Assembly: GCA_900617975.1 (NCBI GenBank) | Contig: UZAE01000142.1 | Coordinates: 1-34,258 of the forward strand | DNA length: 34,258 nucleotides | Source: Rodentolepis nana | Lineage: Eukaryota > Platyhelminthes > Cestoda > Cyclophyllidea > Hymenolepididae | Direction of reading: 5' to 3' | Shown here: positions 1 to 10,871 of the stretch, one piece after another | How the letters are laid out: each line of letters begins with the position of its first letter | Position numbering within the stretch: the first letter of the stretch is position 1 | Position numbers and translations under genes: made by a program | The notes under the pieces: generated by a model | Told to the model about the DNA's origin: nothing | The model's database searches: none | Seen by the model: only the letters and a program-made list of their open reading frames with translations

Positions 1-105
1 GGTAGTTTGAAGTGAGAAGTCAACTGCCAGTGAATAGACTTTTTTTCCATATGAGTAAACGTTGCCCAGAGTGCACCATGTGGAGGTAAGTCTATCGCCC
101 ACCCC
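1..105 (-). repeat. Interspersed ~320 bp retroposon-like repeat, copy 1 (edge-truncated)
   Basis: Minus-strand copy whose 5' half is in the window; the rest lies left of base 1. It shows the family hallmarks in reverse: CAACTGCCAGT, GTTGCCCAGAGTGCACC, GTGGAGGTAAGTCTATCGCC and the 5' end CCACCCC at 105. Confidence 0.85.
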
Positions 106-1480
106 AAACCGATGCAGTAATATCTGCTCTATAATCTGAGCTCACGTAGAAGGCTTCAAGAGCATTTAGCAGTAGAATATTGAAAAATGTTAAAGGACAC
201 AAATTTCTGCAGGAATGGGTGCAATTTCTGACTCTATAATTAAATATTTCTGCAGATGAACGAAATAAGAGAGAAAGAATTTGGAATTTAACCCCGAAGA
301 TGCAGGAAAAGTGGAGACACGTGCTAGCAATGATTTATGAACTTAACTAATTATATCCTTGCCACGAGGCTATTAAATATATATATTCCCTCTAATTTCA
401 TGTTTTAATGAAATTATTTAAAAGAAAAGTATCACATTCTTAATAGAATATCAAGTTAAAAGGGTTGAGTTTAAAGAGTTCTAAGCAATGTTGAGATCAA
501 TTGGATCAATCTCATTCCATCCTCCATGCACTGACAGCGGTTGCTACGCAAATAGGTCTTGTCACTGTCTTAGAAAACCTTTCTGGCAAAATCCCCAGGT
601 ATAAATTGGTCTGAAATTGACAAAGGGAAATAAAGCGTTTATTGCATGTTTGTAAACTACAAACATGATTATCCATTAAAAAGCAATCAATTCTATTCTA
701 TGTCGCATAAGCACGATTGCTTATTGGCTGAGAATTTTCTGTACCCACCGTGGCATATTTCAGATTCTAAATGATATGAACAATTTGGAGCCTGTATTTG
801 GCTCAGTATATGAGTATAAAATAGTTCATATAGATGCCCTTTGATAGAATCCATAAATTTTTATTTTAATGTTTTTTCCCATTTTTACTACTTTCTTTCG
901 TCTCAATAGGGATAACTCAGTAATCGCCTTCAAATCCAACCTCACGCCGATTAAAATGCTATTGGCGCAGGCGATTGGCTCCCCACTCCCCTTCATCCTC
1001 TCCTATTTCCCCTATATCTCCATTGACTCTCGACTTTATAAAATTGGGTATTATCTCCGACTCTCTCCTCTGAATCTCTGAATCTCTGTGGCGTCTGTTT
1101 TTCTGATTACATCAGCCTTTGCCACAAAAACTCCCCATTTAATAACCTGTTCACATCTTAATAAACTGGTCTGTTATTTAACTTTTGAGATTATTTTTCT
1201 TGATAATAAAGTTGTGTTTGTTCATTGTGTGCCTCTGATACGAGTACTTATGAGTTTAATTGTGGTGACAAATTTTTTGCTGTGAAAGTTAGGACTAAAA
1301 TCGGTCTTCTTTTACAATCGTTTACTTAAACTAAAAACAATGACGTGAATGAAGAGTTGTCGTTTATCATTGGATTTTTTGGTTAGAAAAGCATCATTTG
1401 AATCTTTTACTGACACTTGACACTTGAAGGCTGCTAGTGTAGAGGATTGCTACGCTAGTAAAGCCTGACTGACTCAGAAA
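106..1480. other. Intergenic, no gene recognised
   Basis: AT-rich sequence with short chance frames (869-1081 and 1088-1285, plus strand) that match nothing I recognise and start at weak contexts. No repeat structure seen. Confidence 0.5.
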
Positions 1481-1653
1481 TCTCTGTGGCAGTTTTTCCT
1501 ACATCTAGCTAGACTCCCAGAAACAGCTAAGCTATAGCCCAGCTATAAAGGAAACAGACGTGTCGCACGGAGCACGTTTATTCAGTAGGTTAATTGCGGA
1601 TAACAGTGTACACTCAGGGAGCTACTCATGATCAGGATGGGGGATTAGGTTGA

Positions 1654-1822
1654 TGATTGGTCACTGTTTGTACGGTCGCTGCACACGAGGTTCTAGTGAT
1701 TGGCCACTGTTTGTACGGTCGCTGCACACAGAGTTGTGGTCGCTGCACACAGAGTTGTACGGCCGCACCTCCCAATCGTACGGTCGCTGCACACAGAGTT
1801 GTATGGCCGCACCTCCCGATCC
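1654..1822 (+). repeat. GC-rich degenerate tandem array
   Basis: TACGGTCGCTGCACAC occurs at 1671-1686, 1714-1729 and 1779-1794, and a shorter GGTCGCTGCACACAGAG at 1738-1754. GGCCGCACCTCCC occurs at 1761-1773 and 1805-1817. GATTGG(T/C)CACTGTTTG precedes the first two units. This makes a higher-order array that is much richer in GC and CpG than its surroundings. The overlapping short frames on both strands reflect the repeat, not coding. Confidence 0.85.
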
Positions 1823-4805
1823 TGGCATGCAGGCATGCGATGACACACAAAGCGATAACGTGTCCCACACTATCAAACAAGGCGCATTGTCACAGAGTGC
1901 ACTCGTAAGCAGTATTCTCCAATATTTCGAGCACTTTTCATCAAGTTTGCTAATGTATTCGAAATCTTAAAGGTGTCACTTAATGAATTATGCAAAAAAG
2001 AGTGTCCGTGAATTATGTATTGAGTGAAAACACACGGAAGTACGTTACACTGAAATTAATTCATGGGTCTATCAAAGCAAAGGAAAGACGAGCGGGAATA
2101 CAGATTTCTCGGTCTGCAGATGAGTTAAGTGCGTTTAAATCTACTTTTGAAATTTGCTAAAATGGGAAAAGATTAAATATACAACCAGGAGCCTAAAAGT
2201 GTAAAATAGTCATTAAACTTTGAACATCTTGGAAATGAACACCAGCAGTTACCTAAGGGGTGTGTGTAACTTTGTAACCAAATGACAGCTGGGACTGTGA
2301 ACTTTAGGCGTTACGAAAGACAAATCCAAAATTTGTTAGAAGTACATTTTTGAAGCCTAAATTTATTTTCTTCGTCGAATCGAGCCCACCTCCTTCATCT
2401 CAAAATGCATTTATTTTTACTGCTTTCAAATCCTCTTTAGCTCTCAAGAATGATGCCAGTCATATGACTTTCACGTCATAATAATGGAGGCAGAGAGAGA
2501 GATGGAGTGACTATCCCACTTGATGGAAGTAATTCTTTCTTTTAGAAAAGTGCCATATTGAAGTATTTTGTTCTCCTATTTATCTCATTTATCGTGTGAG
2601 GATCAGAGGTTTTCAACCATCAGTCCTTGTTAGAATAGTCTCATATAATTCCTAGTAAATAGGAAACCATTCAAAATGTATTGAATGACAAAGTTAAGGA
2701 TAAATTATTTCCAAATAAAACAGAATGGTGAAATTGTTGTTCGAGTAAAAGCGTTAGAATTCATTTAATAATAAACGAATAAAGCAATAAAAATTCAAAA
2801 TCTAAACCTTGACGTTTAATTGAATTTAACAAGAACTCATGAATAAATTTGTCTACCGTTGTAAATCAACACCCATAACGTGTTCAAGAGAAGATTCAAC
2901 GCTCTTCTTAATTTTTTTCACCGTTCCACTAACTACTTCGTTATCTTTCAGATATGCAGATGAGCATTTAAATAAATTAATCATTTTATTATTGTGTCAT
3001 TGAAGGTAGCAGGGGGGTGAAGGGGGGAGGGTTACTACCCGAACGGAAATCCAATCAGTTGATATAGACCCTGAAACATGTTGATGGTCAGATATTCCCA
3101 ATATTCTGAATCGACCTTTAACTTTAACTGATGGACATTACTTCAAATGCAAGGGTTGAAGAGATAAGAATGAATAAATCAATAGCAAATCGTTTAATCT
3201 CAAAATATGTTTATTTCTTCTGGATCTCAGATATGAAAGCCCCAGCCTAGTAAGTTCGATCGACATTCATTACAAGCTAAATTAGAAAATTATAAAAGAT
3301 GCTAATTTACAGGTAATTAGAAAAATGGAAAGCTTTAAGTGCAGGCAGCAACCAACTGGCATTTAGTGATAAATGTTGAGGAATCACGAGGACACAGTGT
3401 GCAGAGTCAAGGTAATAAAATGCCCTAGTTAATTCATTTCTTGGGCTCGAATTGAATAATATATATATTCAACCTGGGTGGCTCCATCTCAAGAATTTGA
3501 CTTGGATTATTCGCCTATTTGAATGTTTCTGTAATTGTTGATCAATACAATTGTTTTTCCAAGAAAAAACCATCTTGCCAACTAAAATTGTTCTCCTTCT
3601 ATTGGTAATGAATGCTAAAATCATTTTGCTTGATTTTCAGAAGTTTTAAGATGATGATAAAATGTTAATTATGCTCTAACGCTGCATTAAATCGCAGTTC
3701 CACCAAAGTATTACATTTTAATTTTTTTTTAAGAAAGCTTCAATCCTCAATCATAATTTAGTTCTCTGCTTTTAATTTTTAATGTGCAAAATATTCATAT
3801 TGGAATGTGCACTTCTCCTTTTAGGCCAACCAAATTTATATATTTGAACCAGCACATCATAAAAGTCTAACCAAAATGTTCTTTTATTTATGCAGAGTCA
3901 TTTTTGCACGTTCAGACTTCTTCGAATAAATTAAGTGCTTGAATAGAGGTCTTTGGGCTAAAGAAGTGGAACTATAACTTGAGGGCATATCCAACCCCCT
4001 TTTAATAAACCAAAGAAACAGAGCATTTAGCCGAATTCTGAAATGCAGCATAAAGGCTTCTGGGATTGGTGGTTATGCTCAATTTACCAGAAAGTGGAAA
4101 TGATAACTCTTAAAACCATTTAGAAATGCTCTTTGCGGTCTCATGAAGTCGCCTCCGAAGGATTAATGAATTCCGCCAACCTCTAAATCAACCAGACTTT
4201 TCTACTTTCGATTCAAGAGGGGGTGTTGATAGGATTCACAGGGAAAAACATCCAACTTTATATCTGAGCATTATTTCGGTCAAAGGTCATTTGTTTGGAA
4301 AATTTTTTTTGTTATAGACATCATGTGACTGAAAAAAAGCGTGAGGAAGTGTTAAAAGGAGTTAATAAATAATTAAGTGAATTACAAAAATCCGGAGCTG
4401 AGGGAATAAAATTTTGTCTGCAGCAAAAAGTTCACCCTATAGATTATACTAATTTCCTCGTCTTGCTGTTTTTTCTTCCTCATTTTAAGAAGGAATATTT
4501 CCCGTTCATTATTCCCAATGACTCAGATTCCCGATCGCGAATTCTTTTATGACTATTTATGAGGCAGTAAAAGCAGCGATGCTGAAAGATTTGTCCAATC
4601 ATATTTTCGTGCAAACTTAACTAAAAATCTACAAATTGCATAGCTGAGTTGTTGAGCTAGCATCAAGGCACCAGCTTCAGGTTAACAAAAGCAGGAACTC
4701 TTCATCAGTTAATGAGGTAAAAATATGATTAGACTAATAGATCCCAATTCCTAGTTGTTAAATCAGGTAGCCTTACTTGAGTGATCTTCGTTGAGATCTC
4801 CATTT
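1823..4805. other. Intergenic, no gene recognised
   Basis: AT-rich, without long frames. The only distinct structure is a G-run cluster at 3012-3031 (G6-TGAA-G6-A-G3). Confidence 0.5.
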
Positions 4806-4813
4806 ATGTCTGC

Positions 4814-5130
4814 GATGGACTTACATCCACGTGGTGCACCCTGGGCAACATATATTCATACGGCAAAAAAGTCAATTAACTGGCAGTTGACTTCTGACTT
4901 CAAACTACCCTCACCCCATTGTATGTCATATTCGACTATTTACACAGTACTCACCTCACCTTTTTCCACTTTTGTGTCTGTCTCTTTTGCATCTTTGAAA
5001 CTCTCTTCTGTTCCCCCTCTCCCTCTCGACTTGTTTCAATTTGATGTTCCTCCTCCTCTGTGAAGCTTGAAGTCAACTAAAGGGCTAATGATAACTTTCA
5101 CAACGCCTGCCATTTGATATGGATAAATAA
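4814..5130 (+). repeat. Retroposon-like repeat, copy 2
   Basis: Nearly complete plus-strand copy, starting GCGATGGACTTACATCC and ending in GATATGGATAAATAA. It is flanked by ATGTCTGC at 4806-4813 and 5131-5138, an 8 bp candidate target-site duplication. The 90-residue frame inside it is repeat-derived, not a gene. It pairs in opposite orientation with copy 3. Confidence 0.85.
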
Positions 5131-5138
5131 ATGTCTGC

Positions 5139-5660
5139 CTGTCCTGTTTGAGTTTGAGAAAACAGGGTTTAGCCCTCACTGGCTTCCATCTCCATGAGGC
5201 TGTGAAAAATAGAAATTTAAAAGGACTTTATTCAAGTTTTTTTCTAGTCGCACAATCACTCGATTTACATTATTTTCAAAGCATTTTCCTCGTTACTTCG
5301 TAAAGGTAAGGTCCACGCTCGGATGAATCAAACAAGGTGTACCATTTTGACCAAAAAATTTTCGGGTAAAAAATTGCAGACATTCTGATGAAATGTTAAC
5401 GAGATTATCTATCTCTGGCTAAAAATTTATAAAGGTTAGTTGAGTTATCTATCAGTTGGCATAACTGATGTGACGAGTGATGTAACGCCGAAGAATCAGC
5501 TTCGGGCGGTAAATAGTGAAAGCCCGATTTCAGCAACTAAGTGAATAAAGGAGGCAATAGTCCAATTTAGAATAAAGTGAACTTTCTATCGCATTAATGT
5601 TAAGTTTCACGACAATATTTTACTAATAAATAGGTTAGGTTTAACAGAGCACGATCTATG
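5139..5660. other. Spacer between oppositely oriented repeat copies
   Basis: About 520 bp of unique AT-rich sequence between repeat copies 2 and 3. No gene or RNA motif seen. Confidence 0.5.
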
Positions 5661-5672
5661 TTATGAATAAGT

Positions 5673-6077
5673 ATTTATTTATATCAAATGACAGGCGTTT
5701 TGATGGTTATCATTAGCCCTTTAGTTGACTTCGGGCATCACAGAGGGGAAGGAACATCAAAGTGAAAGAAAGTCGAGAGGGGGTGGGGAGGGAACAGAAG
5801 AGCGTTTCAAAGACGAAGGTAGAAAGGTAGAAAAGAGGTGAGGTGAGTACTGTGTAAATAGTCGAATATGACATACGTTGGGATCATGGCAGTTTGAAGT
5901 GAGAGGTCAACTGCCGGTTAATAGACTTTTTCGTCGTATGAGTATACGTTGCCCAGGGTGCACCACGTGGAGGTGTATGAGTATACATTGCCCAGGGTGC
6001 ACCACGTGGAGGTAGCCGAATGAGTATACGTTGCCCAGGGTGCACCACGTGGAGGTAAGACTATCGCCCACCCCATA
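5673..6077 (-). repeat. Retroposon-like repeat, copy 3 (with 39 bp tandem expansion)
   Basis: Complete minus-strand copy. The 12 bp direct repeat TTATGAATAAGT at 5661-5672 and 6078-6089 flanks it, as expected for a target-site duplication. Near its 5' end a ~39 bp block containing CATTGCCCAGGGTGCACC occurs three times (5936-5974, 5975-6013, 6014-6056), which makes it longer than the other copies. Confidence 0.88.
5936..6056 (+). repeat. Three tandem ~39 bp units inside repeat copy 3
   Basis: Three near-identical units, each with GAGTATAC(G/A)TTGCCCAG and CACCACGTGGAGGT. Only one such unit is present in the other seven copies, so this is a local expansion after or during insertion. Confidence 0.9.
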
Positions 6078-7739
6078 TTATGAATAAGTTAAATCAATAA
6101 TCAGGACTGCCCGAGAAGAACTAAATTATCCTGAAGTGGTCTGTCATAGACGGAGAGTAGTCGTGAGGACTCGAAGAGGCAAATTAGGTGCGGAGCAAAC
6201 TTTGAGGTTTTGTAATAATAAATCACACCAATTCCCGTAGCAGATTACCTTTTAAACCAGCTTAGCAATGTTTTTTTGTCATTCATGCCAGACATAGGGT
6301 AAAAACACGTTGGTGCTTCTTTGATTGAAAAAGTGGGCTGATCAACACTTCCTTCAAAGCACCATTAACCTCTGCGACTACCAGACTCACGTCTAAAGAT
6401 AATTTTAAATTAATGAAATTTAATAAATAATTTTATGCATTTCCTCTATTTTTTCGACTACTTAGAAATCCGTGCACCCTCTCACGTTTCCTTTAAAGCC
6501 TAACTACGATCAACTTATCGGTGCAATAATATTTAAAAATTTTTTTACTCATTAATTTTTTAGCATATATACCGCCAAAGTTGCTATGCCAGTAGGCGAC
6601 ATTACCGTTTAAATAATTCTGATTGACGTGCATTAATCAAACGCTTTCCAATAGAACCAAATATTGGCAGCAGACTTTACACGGGAAAAAATTCAAATTT
6701 TCAAATATTCTTCAAAGTGTTTAAAAATGATGGAAATGCGTGGTTTGCATTATCTTTATCATTTTATTATTATCTAAACCCTGAAAGTGAAATTTTGCAT
6801 CCAACTCACGCTCAACCCCCTCCCCTCACTTGAGAGTGATCACAGAATAAGACTTACAGATAAAAAGTAATTGGGGAGAATTCGCTAAAAACACCATATT
6901 GAAAAGGGACTATCTTCATTGAGAATGAAATAGGAGAGGCTAGTGGTTCGGTGGAAATATGCATATTTAGTTTTGAAGCTTAATTGTAACACCTTTCATT
7001 CTTCCCTTAACTGACCCTATTTGCTTCCACATGCCTTCAATGAGGAGAGGGAGAGAGAGAGAGAGGAGAATGCCCCACCGGTTCCCTGTTGCACTCAAAT
7101 ACAACTTTGCATGAGTGTTTCCTTTGCCAACATCTAATCAGAGCAAAGTTCCTTTCGTACTCATCAGCAGACCTCTGACTTGTACCCCCCCCCCCCTCCA
7201 CCCCCCTTGAAGGTCATGAAAACCATTTTGAGATTTCAAGATTGACATTTGAAGTAATTTCATCATTCAGCTATTCTGAACTCTGAAGGTAACATTTGGC
7301 ACTAAACTAATAACTTGAAGTTGCCACTTATCTCACCTTTGACGTTTCCAAACTGAAAGCTGATGAAGTGAATAGGGGAGCATTTGGCCATTTGAACAAT
7401 TCGAAGAAGAAGAAAAAGTAGAACGAAATGACAAGGCAAGACCGACTTTTCTTGTTGAAACATACCAGTAGATAAGCACAGTTTATTGAAGACAATCATT
7501 CACTTAGATATAAGAAATGAATGACAAGATGCGAACTTTGCAATTCACACTTCCTTCGCAGTAAATTTTCTACAACTCGAGGGCAAGATCCCTAGTATAG
7601 ATTGTCACCCAAAATTAGCTAATTTACCTTAAAAATTGGGAGAAAGAGACTAAATGTACGACTTAGAATACGTTAATTGTGGCTATGATAATTCTGTGAT
7701 ATGCCCCCCCCCCTCCAGGAAATCGGCTCAGAGCTTAAC

Positions 7740-7915
7740 CATCAAGTATAGTTTTGGGTACGCTGACCTTGCAATGGCGACTGATTGTTGATTGGTTGAG
7801 AGGTCACCGCACTTATGACCGCATTTGCTCCCTAACGCCATCAGCATCACCGCTGTTCGTTTCAGAATGTTCGATTGCGCCCATGCTAGCCATTTTAGGG
7901 TTGTGTACTCCACAG
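7740..7915. promoter_or_regulatory. Possible promoter-like island
   Basis: About 175 bp with many more CpGs than the flanks. It has an inverted CCAAT box (GATTGGTTGAG, 7790-7800) and YY1-like ATGGC cores on the two strands (GCAATGGCGAC near 7771; GCCATTTTAGG near 7889). No transcript evidence. It could also be an exon of an unrecognised gene. Confidence 0.2.
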
Positions 7916-8296
7916 ATTAACATAAATCAAATAGGAAAATGAATAATATCGATTGTAAAGTAATACATGTTCGAAATGTACATTTTTACCAGGTTAGTTA
8001 AAAAATATAATTAAGTCGCTGTTTATCAAGCGAAACAAATTTGAAAGATGAGATTCTCAGAAAAGCCTTGCTACTAGTCATGTTATAAACTATTAGAAAT
8101 TTAATTTTTGCTTGTTCCAAGGTTTAACATAATTCTTGTACACAGCTTTAAATGGAATACAATTTTACATATAAAGATCTAAAATCCAAAAGGTCTTCTA
8201 TGGCCTTATAAATGCTTAATATTTAATAATGCATTCAATGTTGTTACAGTATTACAGTGTAGCTGTAAGCAGATGAACTGCATGTAACAAGTAAAG

Positions 8297-8318
8297 TCAT
8301 TTAATCAAGATTAAATGA
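8297..8318. repeat. Short perfect inverted repeat
   Basis: TCATTTAATC and GATTAAATGA separated by AA. Too AT-rich to be a confident structural signal. Confidence 0.4.
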
Positions 8319-8472
8319 TTTAGACTCCAATGACTTTTTTGTGGTTGCCATTTTTAATTATGCTGTTTAATTACACTTCGAGCTGGTCATTCATAACCAC
8401 CAACATTAAGAAGGGAGAAAGAGAGTTAACAAATAGAAGCTGAAACCGATTGTGTGTAATGTTTATTGAAGG

Positions 8473-8834
8473 TGGGGTGTGCGATAGACTTACCTCCACG
8501 TGGTGCACCCTGGGCAACGTATGCTCATAAGGCAAAAGTCTATTAGCAGGCAGTTGACTTCTCCCTTCAAACTACCATCACCCCCAACTGTATGTCCTAT
8601 TCGACTATTTACACAGTACTCACCTCACCTTTTTCCTACCTTTGTGTCTGTCTCATTTTCGTCTTTGAAACACTCTTCTGTTTCACCTCCCTCTCGACTT
8701 TCTTCATTTTGATGTTCCTCCTCCCCTCTGCGAAGCCCGAAGTCAACTAAAGGGCTAATGATAACTATCAAAAGGCCTGCCATTTGCTATAAATAAATAT
8801 TTGGTAAACAGGGCTATAAATAAATTAAAAAATA
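8473..8834 (+). repeat. Retroposon-like repeat, copy 4
   Basis: Complete plus-strand copy starting GGGGTGTGCGATAGAC. It has an extended A/T-rich 3' tail (ATAAATAAATA then a second AAATAAATTAAAAAA). The 11 bp direct repeat TTTATTGAAGG at 8462-8472 and 8835-8845 flanks it. Confidence 0.88.
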
Positions 8835-9259
8835 TTTATTGAAGGCGAGCCGACACCATAGTAGAAGAAAACAGATTGGCTGGGCAGCAGACGTCCAGTA
8901 TCGACGATTTGTAAGCTTTCAATTTGTCAATGGAGAGAGTAAATTGGCGTGAAGATGAGCTCAGCTGAAGAGACAAAGCAGGAGGGATAGGTATTCCATT
9001 CAACGGGTTCATTTTTATATGTTTATATATTTTGGTAGGTTTTTCATAATACTGAAGTTTGTTCCGAGTTATTGATTCTGGGGGTTCACATTGATGTTTA
9101 TAACTCGGGGAGGCGTCTGAAGTAGTTGCTCTGGAAACGGTGAGCCTACTGGCTATTGTTGGGATATTTCAAAATAATAGTCCATTCAATTTTAGAGACC
9201 TCTATGGATAGGATTATTATTTTGCAATTTGAAACTAGAGTTATCCTCAGGATTCCATT

Positions 9260-9535
9260 TTGCGTAAATTCATTCCGAATGACCTTAGATCGTTTGAAAA
9301 TATTGCAGTGTATAACGCTACCAAGATTGATCAAGGCACTTTCCTTCTAGTTAGAATATTTGGGAAAGCGCGGTCGTGCCTTCAGAAACTTTTCAGCCAA
9401 CTAGTAAACGAGTTTATTCGACGTAGAATAACATCGATTGATCTAACAGCGGAGCATGTAAGAAGCTTAGTTAACACACACACCGTCAATACAGTTGAGG
9501 TAGCTCAGTTCGTTTCGGGACCAATATTATGCTAA
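9260..9535 (+). CDS. Unrecognised ORF (possible terminal exon)
   Basis: A 91-codon frame ending in TAA with mixed, protein-like composition (IDLTAEHVRSLVN, LFSQLVNEFIRRR). It would start from TTG; there is no good ATG. Upstream, TTATCCTCAG|GATTCC could be a splice acceptor, so it might be a 3' exon of a plus-strand gene converging on talin. I do not recognise the family, and chance is as likely. Confidence 0.15.
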   Translation: MRKFIPNDLRSFENIAVYNATKIDQGTFLLVRIFGKARSCLQKLFSQLVNEFIRRRITSIDLTAEHVRSLVNTHTVNTVEVAQFVSGPILC

Positions 9536-9834
9536 GTGAATTTTACCGGGGAGAATTGTTGAGGTCTAGTCAACGCCTGCGCATGTAGAATTGGTTGAAA
9601 TAAAATGCTGTACCAAAGTACAAGCATATGAAAAATACTTTGTACAGTGCTTCAAAGGAATTAATCGTTAATTAAAAATCAGGCAGTTTCTTTTTGATAA
9701 AGTAGAGATTATTTGGAGAAATTCGGTCAGTATTTATTAAGCATACTTTGGCATCTTTTCAGGAGCATATAAAATGTAACTTTCCCGCAGGATAAGGGCA
9801 AATTTACGTTTTCTCAACTTCTCACCGGGCGCCT

Positions 9835-9878
9835 GTGATCGGTTGTGCCGATTTGTGCTAGCTACAACAGCCGATCAC
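9835..9878. repeat. Inverted repeat GTGATCGG / CCGATCAC
   Basis: Perfect 8 bp arms with partial extension (TTGT / ACAACAG) around a 28 nt loop, located downstream of the talin 3' UTR. Confidence 0.5.
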
Positions 9879-10200
9879 TTAGACCTTTTCCGATTGCAAT
9901 ACTTCTACTACTTTGAGAAGAATTTGAACTAGTCTAGTGATTTGTTGCATCGCGAGGGACACATAAACAACTAAAATCTCGTACAAAGTTCACCCAGTCT
10001 CTTTGAAAAGTAACTAACACTTGCAATCTTAAAGCTATTTTTAATTTAAATTTCACTTTATTGTGGGGTACACACTGATAGGATAAAGTTTCGTTCAACT
10101 ATTACATCACAGATTTAGATTAAATTCTCTTAATTTGACCAATGATCTTTAACTCATATGTACATTTCGTGATCCTATGTTTCTATGCTGATAATGACAC

Positions 10201-10748
10201 TTTATTATAACGCAGTGTCTTCTTATCCTTTCTCAGGATAATTTCAAATAAGGGATCTGACAAGTAGGCGGTCATTCTCTTCAGAATCCAGTCTTAGCCT
10301 CCAGACAGAGAACTTCAAGGTATTCTTTATGAAATAGTCTAAATTTCCCACTTCAGAAAAGTATAATCTGGTTGCATGATTTAAAAAAGAAACACTGTGA
10401 AATACTCTTTTTTCATGGATAATTACAATGGAATATACTTGTACTACCTCATTGCTACCTATAAAATTAATTTCTTGAGACCTAATTCTAGAAAATTCTC
10501 CCATAATTAAGCAGCCACCCATGTTGAATAACAACGTTAAGCAAAAGGACATGTTGCAAATAGCGATCATCGTTCAGCATCTTTCCCACAAGCAAATAGT
10601 AGTAATAATATTAATAGATACAGGCGCGCGTGTTTAGGTTAGAAGAGGAAGAGAGAAGTTGAGAACACCAACAAATACAACCGTTTGTTTTAGAAAGCTA
10701 AGAGAAGAAAGGAGAATATGGAAATTAAAGAATTGATTTCATCCAAAA
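10201..10748 (-). other. Probable talin 3' UTR with polyadenylation signal
   Basis: The nearest AATAAA on the talin strand after the stop is at 10206-10201 (TTTATT on the plus strand), about 540 nt past the TGA. A second lies at 10062-10057. A 108-residue minus-strand open frame at 10244-10570 sits here but resembles no known protein and is AT-rich, so I treat it as chance. The poly(A) site is inferred only from the motif. Confidence 0.35.
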
Positions 10749-10871
10749 TCAAAATTCATTTTCATCGCGATCTTTTTGACGATAGGTCTCTTGGTTAATC
10801 GCTTTTAAGCGATTCTGAAGGCGCTCAAGTTCGGCCATCTTGGAAGCAATACTGGCTTTTGTTTCAATTAC
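10749..10871 (-). CDS. TLN: Talin terminal exon (dimerisation helix, stop)
   Basis: 40 codons plus TGA (stop 10749-10751), residues 2033-2072, acceptor CTTTGTAG|GTA. The peptide KASIASKMAELERLQNRL is a heptad-like amphipathic helix aligning with the vertebrate C-terminal dimerisation domain (AAQEEMLRKERELEEARKKL). The tail ends DRDENEF, shorter than and different from the vertebrate end. Confidence 0.92.
   Translation of the reverse strand, partial: VIETKASIASKMAELERLQNRLKAINQETYRQKDRDENEF

Larger units (their letters stand above)
6090..8461. other. Intergenic with homopolymers and simple repeats
   Basis: Contains a GA-rich microsatellite (7043-7069), C12 at 7185-7196 and C10 at 7704-7713, a CpG-containing island at 7740-7915, and a perfect palindrome at 8297-8318. 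The small frames at 7302-7499 and 7728-7942 are unsupported. Confidence 0.5.
8846..10200. other. Region downstream of talin, no confirmed gene
   Basis: Contains one plus-strand open frame (9260-9535) and a hairpin (9835-9878). Otherwise ordinary AT-rich sequence. Confidence 0.5.

Noticed and set aside
1632..1970. Overlapping Cys/His-rich ORFs on both strands
   Set aside because: They arise from the GC-rich tandem modules; several frames are open at once, as expected from a repeat.
4791..5063. Plus-strand ORF with HPRGAPWATY, recurring at 8500-8712 and 33592-33882
   Set aside because: It recurs because it lies in the interspersed repeat. The frame shifts between copies and the composition is that of a pyrimidine-rich repeat, so it is not a gene family.
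10244..10570. 108-residue minus-strand ORF downstream of the talin stop
   Set aside because: Lies in the likely 3' UTR, has AT-driven composition, no recognisable motif and no splice logic.
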